A stretch of DNA of 64,000 nt from Phoenix dactylifera (lineage: Eukaryota > Streptophyta > Magnoliopsida > Arecales > Arecaceae). The stretch covers positions 10,920,480 through 10,984,479 of the forward strand of contig NC_052404.1 of the NCBI RefSeq assembly GCF_009389715.1, in the 5' to 3' direction. Below, in pieces: positions 1 through 13,157 of this stretch. The first letter of the stretch is position 1; each line of letters opens with the position of its first letter. The notes beneath the pieces were generated by a model. It ran no database searches. It was not told the origin of the DNA and was given only the letters and a program-made list of their open reading frames with translations. Made by a program: the position numbers and the translations under genes.

Positions 1-395
1 CTCATATTTGATGATCGGCCATAACCTCCTGAAAAAAAAAGGATTGGAAGCCATATGATCCTGGAGCCTTTTCACGATGCATGGACCGCAATGCTTCAGC
101 AATTTCATCTTCCATCATGGGCGCAGTCAACACATCATTTTATTCATTAGCGACCTGAGATAAAGGTTCAAGTAGCCACAAATCATTTGGTTGTCCGAGA
201 GACACCCTATGTTTCATAAAGTGATTCAAGATTAGATTTTGGATCTCTTCCTCCCAATCAGTTCTAATTCCTTGCTCAGTTTTAATTGCCATAATACAAT
301 TACTTTGGCATCTTAGAACTGTAGCCCTATGAAAGGACTTGGTATTCAGAGCACTCTTTCTTATTCATTGGACTATAGACTTTTGCTTCCAAAAA
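1..395 (-). pseudogene. LINE (non-LTR retrotransposon) ORF2 fragment, decayed
   Basis: Read on the minus strand from about 395 down to 1, the translation has the typical plant LINE ORF2 linker between endonuclease and reverse transcriptase. It runs FWKQKSIVQ, then NTKSFHR, then IRTDWEEEIQNLILNHF, then LTAPMMEDEIAEALRSM and REKAPGSYGFQSFFFQ, which is the start of the RT domain (family pattern: KAPGPDGF...FF). An in-frame stop lies between the WEEEI block and the LTAP block, and a frameshift follows the FFF run, so this copy is dead. It is cut by the left window edge, where the rest of RT would continue. The telomere-like array begins about 25 bp beyond its upstream end. Confidence 0.75.
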
Positions 396-420
396 AAAAA
401 AAGCTTTTGCAAACAAAAAT

Positions 421-457
421 CCTTAAACCCTAAACCCTAAACTCTAAACTCTAAACC
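421..457. repeat. Interstitial telomere-like repeat
   Basis: Five degenerate copies of the plant telomere unit CCCTAAA lie in tandem (TTAAACCCTAAACCCTAAA, then two CTCTAAA variants). Too short and too degenerate to be a chromosome end. It abuts the upstream end of the LINE fragment, so it could be a trace of end repair or of retrotransposon insertion. Confidence 0.6.
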
Positions 458-1062
458 AATCTCCGATTCACATAATGAAGTTCCTTTTGTACATTCATCT
501 ATAATTCTTCTATTATATGTTTGGAATAGATTTCATTTTAAGTGATTTGAAAAAGCAAAATCTCGTTGAAAAATTCTATACATTTGAAACAGTGGTTTAT
601 CAAAATTTTAAGAATCAATATATTTCTAAATATATTGATGAGAAAAGTCCAAAAAACCTTTGATTTCTCTTTCAACAATCATAATCATGCAAGTTGCACA
701 TGTGGATTATGACAGGTCCTTAGTTAAGACAACATCCTCTAGTGCTGATGAGAATTCAGGCCACCTTGTTGAGCTTCTAAACTTTGAAGACTGAGAATTT
801 CGGCATTTAAGGTTTCACCTTTTTGAAATAGATTACCCACTTTGTTTGTATTCCAGCCTCTAACAGCCTGTTTGACCCTGTAAGGGATGGGTCAGCCGAT
901 TTGCTGGTGCGAGAGAGGAAGCACCACATCACGCATTTCAAATTATATTACGGATGTCATTCCAGCGTACTCAGAACCTCTCAAATCCGAAAGAAAAAAA
1001 GTCCCTCAATCCGCCTGAGCTTCGCAGCACTCCTGTCCCTCTCATACTAGACTCTACCTACG

Positions 1063-1578
1063 TAGGGGTGGCAATTTATGATCTGACATGTCAACCTCAT
1101 ATATGAATGATTACTTTAAGCAAATTTAGGCTAGACATAAATGAGCTTGGATCCTAAATAGGTCAATCTATCTAAATCTGTTTATTAAATAGAATGGATT
1201 CAGATTTAAATTTTTGGCATATTTAACTTATTTTGACCTATTTAATAATTAGATTGGATTATGATCAGACCAGTTTAACTTATTTAAATCTGTTTAATCT
1301 ATTTGAAATCTACTTAACATGTTTTTAATATGTTTAACATGACCCGCCTAATATGTTTAACCCATTTAAATCTACTTAATCCATAAAAATCCTTTTAACC
1401 TATTTAATAAATAGGTTACATTGGCTGGGTCAGTTATCAGTGTAATAAATAGGTCATATTCAGGTTTAAAATTTTAACTTATTTAACAAATAAGTCAAAT
1501 TTGGGTTGATAAATTTTTAATCCGACCTGCGTCCGATCCAATCTGTTTCCGACCCGGCCGGACCGATTGCTGCCTCTA
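1063..1578. mobile_element. hAT-type MITE-like element, decayed
   Basis: The left end TAGGGGTGGCAAT matches the reverse complement of the right end (TAGAGGCAGCAAT) at 10 of 13 positions. The interior is AT-rich and repeats variants of TTTAACCTATTTAA and TCTGTTTAA. This is the common plant class with TAGGGGTGGCAA termini. No convincing target duplication was found, so the exact borders are uncertain. Confidence 0.5.
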
Positions 1579-3799
1579 GGCCTGAGTGCAAGACGAAGGT
1601 CTATCAGCCTTCCTCGAGGGCTTCCCCTTGAGAGGAGGCAAACTCTGCTCGAGGACACTCTGTTCCTGATTCGAGTAACTTCTGTTTCAGAACATTAAAT
1701 GGAAGTTGATGGGAAGAGGAATCATTACACTTTTGCTGTAGTGAATCCCAGGTAGCAGCAGCTCCGCTTTGATTGTTTGCACGTAGGTGACCTCTCCTTC
1801 TTAGATGTATCAGTTCCTTCAGAATGAGCGGCCACCACCCTCCAAACTTCCTTCTTAGATGGAACTGAAGTTGAAGCAGAGGTAGAAGAAGACTGTGGTG
1901 GAGTTCAGTTAGTAGATACACTGCTGTGCTCCTCCAGCACCACAACCTTATGCTGTGGAGACTCAGTTCCTGGCGAACTGTGTGGCCCCTGCGCTCCTCA
2001 CTAGAGACCGCTTTCTCTTCTCCTTCTACGGCAAAGTTGGCGATATGGTTTCCATTGGCTGAGGGAATTCTCCTTCAGGGTCTTCTTCATGGAGCAATGG
2101 AGCAAACCGAGAGCTACCAGCAGCGGTCACGCCTGCATGCTAGTGTCGAGCAGGTGCATTGGAATCGATGCAAATAGAAGGAATCATTAGTAGCTATTTA
2201 AAAGAGGATGTGGACTAAGTTCCTCTTGATAAGGTTACTATGGTAACAAAGTTTTTAGTAACAAGTTCTTTTTCCTAGTAACAGAATTAGGGGAAGGGGC
2301 CAAAAAAGAAAGAATTCAGATATTAAAATGAATCCGACAAGATTATGAGATATTGTACAGACATTCAATAAACATTACTAAGTTGCAGCAGTGTGCTAAA
2401 AATTACAAGTCCTCATATCAATTTCATAGTTGTTTTAATAATTATCAGTGTCCATGTTTTTTCTTCTTCTTTTTTTTTCTCATCAAGAGGTGAACTAACT
2501 AGAGTAGCTTGGAATTTCGGATATTTATGATAATATACATGCAATTTCAGATATTTAAAAAGATATATGTGTAAAAGAAATAATTATAAGGTACATAATT
2601 AAATAACAAATTTGTAAGAGTAGTCATAATTTATAGATATTTTTAAGGATATATATACATATACATGCACAAAAAAACCTTCTAAAGAGGAACGCTATGA
2701 TGGAGGACACATCTCTCTTGGATTACAAGCAACCATCAGTTAATTTTATTTTTCATAAATTTCAATAGGCAAGTAGCAGTAATCAAGACAAATGCTTGCT
2801 TGACTACAATATAATGAGGTAGCAGCAGCTAGGACTCCTACCCTAGTAGAAAATTTTCCATTTCTTGCCACACTCAAAAAGAAAAGATAAACATCCATAC
2901 CCCACCATCAGTTCATTATTGATCTCCAAATAAATGCTTTTAGAACAGAAACTGTCCTCTTCCATATATATTGGTATATTTTTATAAAAATGAAAAAAAT
3001 GAATCCGTCTTTTGTAAGTCGTTTAGTATCAATTATCATATTAAAGTTGGCTTATTTCAGTTTTAAAATTGAATTTGAAAAAAAAAATTGCCATTAAAAT
3101 AGAATGATATCAGTTTTAAAATCTAATTCATTGCAATTACAAATTTGTAAATGTCTATAAATGATTTCATTTTTTATATTTCAAAATGTCATTCATACGT
3201 TGGTTGCAAAATTTGAAAGCAAAGAAAATGGTCACACATTAAAATATGTCTAATTGAGAAGCTCCCCATTGGCTCATAAATAGAGCAAGGCCGAATCAAC
3301 AAGGGCTCTGGAGAAAAATTTCAACTTTATTTCTTCTTGCTCACTATTCTCCCTCATATTATCTACCTTTCACAATTCCTTTTCATCGATTGTAAAGCAT
3401 ATTATATTTTTTGGGTAAAGAAAGTGCTATTTGAAGAATTTTCTTATCTTACAATTGGTGCAAACTTGTAAAGTATATAACTGGGTAGCTGAGCTTGCTG
3501 TATCCTGCCAATGGTGTCCATAAAATTGTTAATCTGCTGCACCAGAAAATTCTGCAGACAGTATGCATCATCTCAAGAGACTTGATCTGTGCCTCAACTC
3601 TGCCATCTTTTTCAGTTAAAATTATTTGGGGGTAATTTCTACGCATCCAGATAATATTTCTCCATTTTTCTCCAACAACATATCGCACCTTGCAAAGCCC
3701 TTACAGAAATCTTATCTAGGATTAGACAAGTGGAAAGCAGATAACTCTTAACATTCGTGTGTTATTTTAAGATACCATAAACCTGTTGAATTAATTTAG
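1579..3799. other. Intergenic stretch, no gene recognised
   Basis: The part 1590-2180 is less AT-rich than its flanks and holds open frames of 83 and 113 codons on opposite strands, neither resembling a known protein. It could be an old repeat. From 2200 to 3800 the sequence is AT-rich. A CCATTGG box followed by CATAAATAG near 3266-3286 resembles a promoter or LTR promoter, but no gene follows. Confidence 0.5.
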
Positions 3800-4500
3800 A
3801 TATTTTTAAAATTTTGAAAACAAAATTAGTCAACGGCTAAGTGGTAAGCATCCAGCGCAAGAGCAAATATGAAAAAATTCCCAAAGAAAGCAAACCATGA
3901 CAAGTTTATGCATCCAGTGCAAGAGCAAGCATGGAAATGCCCCTCGAAGAAGGAAGGAAATGTGGACGGCCAAAATGCAATAAGCCGAAGGATCAAAGGA
4001 GCACAAAAAGATATGTCATCAATCCGTGGGAGGGGAATCTTCTTCTTTGGATGCGCCTGAGCCTATATAAAGGGCTCTAGGGATCATCAAAAATTTCTCT
4101 TCTTCCTATTCCAAGAGTCTAGATAAAAAGGGCTATAGGGATCATTGGAGAGAAAAGAAATAAAGAAAAATTTTCTTCTCCTTATAATTTTTCTAAGTTT
4201 CTTTTGAGGTATCTGCAAGCGTGAACGTGCTCTTCTTTCTTTCCTGGAGGCGCACTGACGGGGAAGATGTGATTGTGTATTGGGTCGTCGTATCTCTAGG
4301 AGATCTGTGCCAGCAGACCCGTGCGTGGAGAGTATAAGCTTTTCTGGGACAACGCATCAGCGTGCTTCGATCCACAGGCCATCTTCTCTCTCTTTCTTCG
4401 TTTTATTATTATATTGTCAAGTTAATTATTTGCTAGTTTATTCTTCGTATTTATTGTTTTTGAATATTAGAAATATTTAATTTATCAATTATATTTGTGC
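3800..4500 (+). repeat. LTR-like or promoter-like region with short internal duplications
   Basis: A strong TATA-like sequence (TATATAAAG, 4064-4072) precedes a leader that repeats itself: GGGCTCTAGGGATCAT near 4072 recurs with one change near 4130. Another pair, GCATCCAGCGCAAGAGCA (about 3846) and GCATCCAGTGCAAGAGCA (about 3909), lies upstream. A TATA box followed by a short repetitive leader and no gene is what a fragment of a retrotransposon LTR would show. No second LTR, primer-binding site or coding part was found, so the assignment is weak. Confidence 0.3.
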
Positions 4501-5183
4501 ATCTAGGCTAACAAAACCTTCATGTCAAATTTGAAACCATCACAACATCCTATAAATGGCCGGTTAATTAAACAAAATTGGTCATTGGATTGGATCCTCT
4601 AAGACAGACAATCATATACAGATAGGTTTTAAATCATTGCAAAGTTGCATCCTCCAAATCACAGGACAGGACTCGGAATGTAAATGGTACGAGATTAGCT
4701 GCTCGCATGTTTAATAAGTTGGCATCACTATAATCCAAAAGTTCCTGATGTTATATATATACTTTGTAGCAGAAGTTAGATTCCAATATAATGTGAATCA
4801 AATACAGACATCAGCTCAAAGGCAACCTGATTGTATGGCGGATGATACCTCATCCTTTAGTTGTCTATTACAATAGCTGGCTAAACAGCACTTGATGATC
4901 AGTGACTAATGATTTATACCAGCCTTCCAAGCAGATAGAGTTGCCCTGGATGATGGACAGAGTTTGGAGTCACTAAATGGACTGATGGAGATGCCACAGA
5001 GTTTGTGACAGCCTTAACAAAATTTGTATCATGGAGGACGTCCGAAATAGGTGCACGCTAATCCCAGTCTCAGTTCCAATCTTCAAGGTATGCCAAGCCA
5101 CTTCAATCTTTATATGGGTGGTGACCAAGTCAGTGATGCATGCCTTAACATCTACAACTTCTACCAACAGAGCTTTACCAGAC

Positions 5184-8100
5184 CTACCCTAAACTGAAGT
5201 CAGCAACCAGTTCCTCCAGGAGGTCTTCATTTAATATCTTCTCTATCTCTCTTCCAATCATATCAGCATATTCTTCTGTACTGAACCACCTTTGCTCCAG
5301 GACCACCTCCTCCAGATTGCCGGCCAGCTCTTTTCGTTGTCTGACCACCATCTGCCACACCCCTTCAGCAAGGCCCTCATGGTTCCACATGGGCTGGCAC
5401 CTCTTTGAGACCAGCCATGGGTGCAGATCCATGCACGGGGCAACCAGATCCACTAGAATGATATTTATAAGATCAAACAACAGCTTCCTTTCTGATCTTG
5501 ACCACAAAACCAGCACACAGTATTTCTTTTCCAGTTTGTCAAACACACCTGGGCCTACTGGAGAATTCGGTGAGTAGAATGCATCAAAGATTCTATCCTG
5601 ATTAATTCCATGAACACCAGATTCACTAAGTACGTCAAGTAAATATGAGAAGTCTCTGTCGTCATCATCCCTGAATGCTTGAAGTACCGATCCTTTTAGT
5701 AGTGGTGAGTGACAGCATGCACCAGTATCCTCATCGCTCAATATAAGAACCTCTGGTTCCTCTGCATAGGTGTCTGCTGACTCCAGCTTAAGAAGTTGAA
5801 GTTGTAATCGAAGCTCTGAAACAATTACATCATATTCTAAAGAAGTCACAGATGTGCCGATTAGGATATCTATAAGAAAGGTAAAATCGATTCGTTACAC
5901 TTGCCTTGAAGTTCTGCACTGATTCTCTCAAAGCATCCTGAACTTGAAGTTTCTTCTTCAGACGGAGGCTCTAGAACAGAAATTGGACTTGGCTGTTCGC
6001 ACTCCTTAGAGCTTACAGGTGACCCTGATTCCATTGCACCATACTGAGAGATCAGGGAATCTACTTGAGGATGCTCAGTTGATGTTTCCTGAATGCCCAG
6101 AATTTGTTCCTTAAGAAGGGAAAACTGTTAAGTAATAGAACACAACTTGAAACTGCAATGCCTTCTCATAATTTTACATTGAAGAATTAGGCAACATTTT
6201 GTCATAAAAAGTTAAAATGGATAAAATGGGCAATGGGAAGAGTATCGCATTAACATCATATCTACATAACTTTTAAAAAAATAAGTCAGCGATTCTGTGG
6301 GAAGCAGAGAAGGTAGAAATGAAGACACAAAGAAATAAACAGGTGTGGCTGAAGACCAAACATGAACACAAGGTTTCGTAACAGAATGGCAGAACAGCTC
6401 AACAGATATTGGTAAATGGTGTTGATGGAAAACTGATACCATGTTTCCTATTATTTAGGCTCAAAACTGTGATGAGACATACATAAGCATGCTCGTAGTC
6501 AGACATTCGCAAGCATGCAGTTCTTGTTTATGATAACTGACTTAAAGTTAATATTTCATCCCATGATAAGACAAGCTCATATAAACAAGATTCATATATA
6601 AATTTAAATTTTGGAGGTGTAGCTTTGAGGTTTTGTTGTCATCAATAATCCTAGCGTCGAGGAGAATCATAATATTGATGTGTACCTTTGCAGCAAGTCG
6701 ATGAGAGAATCCAAGCAGTATGAAAATATATATTTCACATTTGACAACACCATATAACAATCTTCACACATAGGCCGATCAAACATATCAAATGCGATAA
6801 AACTTATTCAAGAAACACAAACAACACAGATTGCAAGGAAGAAGATATATAGCAGCCCTTTCTTTTAAATCATGGCATTTCTAATGTACGAAATATAAGC
6901 ATCTGAAACATTAAGAAATCCATTATTGTATATAGATTATACAGATCAACACATAATTGAGTCAAGGAAACCACATGATACGCAAAGAAAATAGCTACCA
7001 ACATTTAGTTGATAATTTTAGCAAATTATGAACCAGATATGATAAAGACCAGTTCCTTATAACTTGAAAGGCGTACGATTTGATAGAGCAGATAGTGAAT
7101 TCTGATGGATGGGAGCATGCCAAGTCCAGTTGCATACTAAATAACTGGCTCAACATGCATCTCTAGTAAAATATGACAAAAAAGAGGAAAAAAGGATATT
7201 GAAACTCATGATTTTCATGTATGAAACATGATTGAAAATCCATTTCAAAAGGGACAAAATCAGAGAAGGCATCATAACTGATGCTGCAAGAAACCATTTG
7301 GAAGAAAAGGGCCATATACTTTTAGAAAATTAAATTTTATGTAGGATCAAAACAAGGGTTCCATGATTTCAACCAAAGAGATAATAAAGACAAAACACAT
7401 CATGCTGCAAGTGGAAACAGAAGTCAACTTATGCTAATCTACATATATCAACTGATGGCTGAGTAACTGGAAATAAAAAAATTGTGTGAGATGATGTAAC
7501 TATCTTATATTTATCTACATCTAGATATGCATCCAAAGCACATTTAGACAACTATAAATTATACAGTTCAATCAGAACAGAAGGAAGAGGAAAGGGGATG
7601 AAATCACATTAATTTATTATGTTTATTTTCATCGTGCACTGTTTACATCTGTTACCTTAAGGGAAAATGCTATTCAAAGATCACAGTTCATGCAAGAAAC
7701 GTACCTCTATGACTCTATCATCCTGATTATGAGCAGAAAATCCTTCATTATTTGCTAGCATGGTAGATGCTATTTGCTGCTCCACCAGCTCTTCTTGAGT
7801 AATGGAAAGCTGCATAACATCTCTACAATCAGGAAGCATGGAACTCTCAATCAGATATTTTCTGTCGGAAACAGCATCATCAGAGTGTGCAGGTCGTACA
7901 AGCTTGTTTTCATCAAGATGTTTTCCATGAATACTATTCCTCAATTCTTCTGAATTCACATGAATGTCTTGTTCAGGCAGCATATTTTCATCTCCATGAG
8001 AATCAGACAATCGAGGCTTGTTACTGTGATTCTTAGAGCTCCGAATCAATGATCTTCTTCGCCTGCAAAAATTGCCATCTGAAGAATCTTCAGGGCCCTT

Positions 8101-11100
8101 ATTGAGTACATCCTTTAGCATATAACAATTATTGTTTCCACCTACTCGATTTCTGTTGCTTAATTTTGGACTTCCGTAAACAGTGGATGAAGCTGGAAGA
8201 GACTTGGATCTTGGTAACTTTCTAGAGTTCCCATCCTTCCAGCCATCTTTACTGCTAATACCCAATGGACAACCTGATGTCCCAAGTTTCTCATCTCTAG
8301 CCAAATTTTTACCTGGAACTTTCTGAATAACTAATGAATCCAGAGTGTCCTCTCTGTCAGATGAAGCAAGCATTTCACCCAATGTGCTTGAGCCTCTGGC
8401 AACAAGTCCTACCTCCTGAAACTTGTGGGTCTTTTTCCATCTTGCAGACAGGTGTTTTCTAGCTTCCCTGCTCACTGATGATTCAGCTGAATATAATGAT
8501 GAGGGGCTGAAATTGTTCCTCCAGTCATCATAGTGGTCACAAATGCGGTGAAATGTCTTGGAGGTGTTGCTCTTGGACATGCCTGACGGAATACATGAAC
8601 TTTGGCTCCTGTTATACATGTTCAGTCCTGATGTGAACACTTCTCTATTACTGCAACTTACAGTGCGTTTCATATGTTTAGTTATCTCTCTAGCAATTTC
8701 TCTTGAGCTTTTTACATTATGCCCCAAAATTTCCACATTATCAGACAACCTCTGATGATATCTTCCTTCCATATACGACTCCTGAATTCCAGACAGTGGA
8801 AATTCACTGCGCCTTCTGTTGCCTAGCTGAAAATTCTCATCAGTTAGTGCAACCTCTGCCATTCTCTGGATCTTGTGAAGGCTTGGTTTCAAAACAACAA
8901 TCCTCGTGGGATGAACGGAAGCTTCAGCCTTACCCACATAACGTGACTTTGACAACTTTTTTGGAAGTGAATCATTATAATCTTTGAAAGAGTGACTAAG
9001 AAGGCTAGTTGCAGGTTTCCTAAAAGAACTGTCAGCTTCTTGTCGCATATGAGTGAACTTCCCAGTATTTCTCTCTGATTTAAAGTATACGTCGCTGCTT
9101 TGACACTTAGTACCTTTAGATGATTCTAAAACCGTGATGTGGCTTGCATGAGAAGAGGGTGGTGCACACTTCAGATCATGGAGATGCATTGTAAATAAAG
9201 AATCAGGTCCTTGAAGAAATTCCAGGAAAAGATCCTTGTTGGAATCTAGGACTTCCAATGCATCATTAAATTCATTAGAGTTCTGAAGCACTTCATCAGT
9301 TGAGAGACGCTTTGCTTCCATGAATTTCTGCCTTATCAAGTCCATGTCTGCCTCATTTTGTTCAGAGCTTACCATCCCCTTTCGAACTGGCTTGTTCTTC
9401 TGACTCTTGACCTTTGATGGCTCTATGACCTCAAAAACATCTTTGAATTCTTGGTGCTCATCAGTGCTACTCCTATGTGAATGATCCTCAGAGGATGCAT
9501 ACTTCTCTTGAAACCCTACAGATGATGCTGTTTGGAAACGACTACCCATATTCTTCTGTTGTTCGTGGACCATCATAGGAGGCAGTGTATCAAGGCCCAT
9601 CAATCTCGCAATTACACTCGGTGAGGAATGTCTAGTTTCCATATCCTTTGACACCTCTTCATCAATTAGCATTCTCATAGGCGTCCCGTTGACTTTCTTA
9701 GATGAGCTTCGCCAGAACTCGTGGGCAACCTAAATTATGAAAACACGTAAATAAGTATGTACTAGCATCTAAGTAATACAGGAGGGCATTAGTTGAAAGG
9801 CTGAAAAGAAAAACACAAATTTATCTTACAAACAGTAAAGTGGAGGAAAGGAAAAGAGATACATCAGATAGCAAACATCACTTAAATATCACAACGCCTG
9901 TTACAGATTATATAGAAGCAGCAAATTGCTTTTGTAATGATAAGTGGCTCATGCAGATATTTATAAAGCAAACATGTAAGCAACCCACTCTCATGCAAAT
10001 TGAAAATTCTAAATAAATTATATCAAAAAAAATGATATGTTGTTAGGAAATAAGCACTTACAGAATTTTCTTCCATTGAAGAGCCACTGCGACGAGAAAA
10101 ATCCAATGCTGACTTCAAGGCACTTGTTCGTTTTTTCAATTGAGCATGTCCTGAAATAAAACCTTCGCACTATAATATAAGGACTCATCAAAAAGCAGCA
10201 ATTCTCGGCAAGAAAATATAGATAACAGTATATGTCAGTGTTGTCATGCACACAATGGTACTGCAAAAAACTAACGCAACAGGAGCACTCAAAATATGAA
10301 AAGGCAACTATAGAAGCCAAGTACCTGTAATTGAAAATTCCAATGGATGGAGGAGTATAGTAGAGCGAGCAATTCTTCCAAATCAATGCAAACCTAATTT
10401 AAGCTGAATTTTGGTAGAAGGAAAAATCTAAGCATTTGGCCTCTAGATATACGATTAAAATATCTTACTCTGCATACAGGCCAGTGAAATGAATTTAGGG
10501 TTCGGAGAATTAAAGAGACATGTTTCAAAGTATTATTAATTAGCCTGTTTTGCCGCTTAAATTTGACTTGCCTCAGTTATCTGCGTCCGTGATCGTAGCA
10601 AGTCCTATAATTCATCTAAAAGCCATACTTGTTCACAGGATGAATAACAACAGCCATGTCTGCATCGTATCATTCATTCCCGCCTAATATTTTGGATGAA
10701 TTCGAACTCAACAACTGCACAGCATCATATTTGATACTATATATTTGGACAGACATCAAAACCCACTGTTGATATGATAGTTGAAGCTATTGCAAGGACA
10801 AGCCATGTTGGCAACCTCCACAGGCCCCAATCGAAATTACCAAGCTACCATGGCAATTACAATAACATTCACATAGAGCATCGTAACACTAGCCATGTTC
10901 ATTCATTATTTGTGCGCTTGTTTAAAGTTTTAAATCTGCCTCAAATGAAGAGCCTCCGCGCCCACGTATTAGAAAAGAACCACTTGGATGGACCTGGTCA
11001 GAATCGTCCTCACAACATAAGACAAGATAATCAAAAATTTTAAACAAATCGGCGAAATCCCAAGGAACACGACACAGCAGCAAGATCTTAAATTTAACGC

Positions 11101-11346
11101 TTTCCGATTCTTTTTTCTATAAAAAAAACGATACAAGAAATTTCACGAAATATCCAAAATAAAGAACTTTTTTTTTGAAAAAATTCAAAAAAAAACGACA
11201 TCACGGACGGAACCCTAGATTCACACGAATCCCTTTCCCATAGCTCGTAAAGAAACCCAGACTGGGAACACCTAGAATCTTACAAGTGGAAGAAAGCACG
11301 AACCTTTACGATCAGCGGAGAACGGCTTGGGATCGGAAGCGGCCAT
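5184..11346 (-). CDS. VARLMGL / DUF4378 protein (TRM-like), 997 aa, five exons
   Basis: Exons: 11346-11304, 10150-10062, 9729-7705, 6109-5905, 5815-5184 (2994 nt, frame kept at every join). The start MAASDPKPFSADRK sits in exon 1. VIARLMGLD at residues 83-91 is the VARLMGL (DUF3741) motif. The middle is long, polar and probably disordered, with many Ser, Lys and Asn. The C-terminal part from about residue 845 (FSYLLDVLSESGVHG, then VLWSRSERKLLFDLI) is a DUF4378 domain. This domain pair is typical of the plant TON1 Recruiting Motif / LONGIFOLIA superfamily, whose studied members act at cortical microtubules; that role here is inference. Residue ELQ-ELRLQLQLLKLES spans the last junction, where the intron uses a GC donor. 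Introns are 1153, 332, 1595 and 89 nt. Which TRM subgroup it belongs to was not resolved. Confidence 0.88.
5816..5904 (-). other. GC-AG intron (intron 4 of the VARLMGL/DUF4378 gene)
   Basis: The exon ends CTTCAAG and the intron starts GCAAGT, the strong consensus for a GC donor; the acceptor is TTGTTTCAG. Joining gives the smooth family sequence ISAELQ-ELRLQLQLLKLES. The nearest GT donor, 4 nt further in, would make a TAG stop at the junction, so the GC site is needed. Confidence 0.8.
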
Positions 11347-11598
11347 CACCCCGCCGCCGGCCCGGTGGAGCTTCTCCCTGCCTCTCGATCTGCTGCTCCG
11401 ATACATTGCTCCAGTCTACGAACCGACACACTACAAGAGAACTCGAAACAAATATCCCCGCAGAATCGCTCAACAGAAGCTCGAGTGCCTCAGCTGAGGA
11501 GCGAAAGACAGCGACGAGATCTGCGCCCGGAAACCCTACAGACCTCCGAGCTCCGGCGATCGGATTTTTTTTTTTTTTTACATCTCAAGAAGCGATTC

Positions 11599-11622
11599 GA
11601 AACGAGAGAGAGAGAGAGAGGG
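11599..11622. repeat. GA/CT microsatellite in the 5' leader region of the VARLMGL/DUF4378 gene
   Basis: About nine GA units (CT on the coding strand) lie some 260 bp upstream of the start codon, beside an 11-15 bp poly-T run near 11567. CT-rich tracts are common in plant 5' untranslated regions. The transcription start was not determined. Confidence 0.6.
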
Positions 11623-11699
11623 TGGTGGCCTGGTGGGTGGGGGGCAAACGGTAGGAACAAAAACAAGACGCATTCTCTCTCCTCTCGCCCTCCGCTTTC

Positions 11700-13157
11700 T
11701 TTATGTTACCGTTTGGTTTAATGATATTTGAATTTTTAAGCGCCCGGCCCCCTCCCGAGACTTCTGAGTTCTGACACACGCCTGGGCGCGAAGCTCGCGA
11801 GCTCGCTGCGTCGGCGAACAGCACCTATCCTGCGTGCATGTGTATATAAAATTCTGTGCGGATGACTGATCTGCCGTCCTTTTGGCCCTCGGACGTACTC
11901 TGATGTCCGCATAAAGAATGGAGAAACGGACCACTGGTAAGGGGTACACGCGACGGTCGCGGATGGGCGACTTTAACCCTGTTCCTGCGAATACACGCTA
12001 TGGTGGCGTGTTACAATGCAGAGAGCCCGTGGCCGTCGTTTTCTTCCTTATTTATTTATTTATTTATTTTTGGCACAATGAGAGTCTGAAAGAAGAAAAT
12101 CACACGATAAAATAGGAATCAATACGTGGCTCACCAAAAGAAAAGAAAAAAAAAAAAAAAAAAAGCCTCCAACAGGATGGGCCGGAGGCTGCCCAACTAC
12201 TGGTACTATTTTTCTCCTCGTAAACATGTGTTCTCCGGATCTAGTCGATGACCGTGACCGAGTCACTCTCAAAAAGAATACGATCCGTTCCCACCATGTG
12301 CCTCGCATAGATGACCTTTTTCTATGCAACTCAAAGCTCAGCACATATCACAGATGTGTCAAAAATATGCCGACCCCCAACTCTGTTCTGGAATTTACAT
12401 ATACACATATATTTTGTTATAATTGAAATTTCAAAGGATTGATTATTTCTACAATTTTAGCCGTGTGGTCTTGGATAATGAATTCGGCGCCTCCAATGCT
12501 CCCACCCTCGCCACCACTCTGGTCTTTTTTTTTTTAACTTGAAAGGCAGCACTTTGGCTTAGTAGGTCTTTAGTTTCTGGGATATTTTGTCTTCCTAATT
12601 TTTTGTTTCTGTCTTTAGAGAATGAAGGATCAGTCCCCACCTTCTACCATGTCTATTTTATCATGAGGATCAAAGTGAGCGGCAATTGCAACTCAAATTT
12701 GAATCTTATTCTCTTATCTAGAAAGACAAGAAATAATACCATCCAAATAAGTACTTGATAGTTTTGTTGTATGAATTTTAGCTTATTATTGGAGATCTCT
12801 CTCGCTCTCTCTTTTCTCTTGGTTTTGAAGGCAAGAGAGATATGAAAGTGGTGCTTCTTGCTCCAACCTACAATAATTACTGGCCTTTCGAGTTAGGTAA
12901 AAATCTAGCAAGACAAAATGGCTAGGTGAAAAAAGAGATGCTATGGTGAGACAACGCTTAAAGGAAACTAGTTTTTTTTTCCTCAAGTTATGTCTACAAT
13001 TGTTTGATTGGTCTTAGAAGTTGGTTATCGATTCACCTCATGATTTCTATAATTTTACTCGATTCGGGTACAAGAGGAAAGAATTAACAGCTCTGATGTG
13101 GTGCATTCATTTCTTTCAAGGTCATTAACTTTACCAAATACATGAGAGAGAATGATG
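11700..13157. other. Upstream and intergenic stretch, no gene seen
   Basis: Contains the probable promoter of the minus-strand VARLMGL/DUF4378 gene (a TATATAAAA-like string on either strand near 11844) and simple repeats: TTTA units at 12048-12069 and poly-A at 12147-12164. Short open frames here show no family resemblance. Confidence 0.5.

Noticed and set aside
1604-2177. Frames of 113 (minus) and 83 (plus) codons in a less AT-rich patch
   Set aside because: No recognisable domain, no splice context, and the two frames overlap on opposite strands.
11286-11721. Overlapping frames of 118-122 codons on the plus strand
   Set aside because: They lie antisense over the first exon and leader of the VARLMGL/DUF4378 gene and pass through poly-T and GA repeats.
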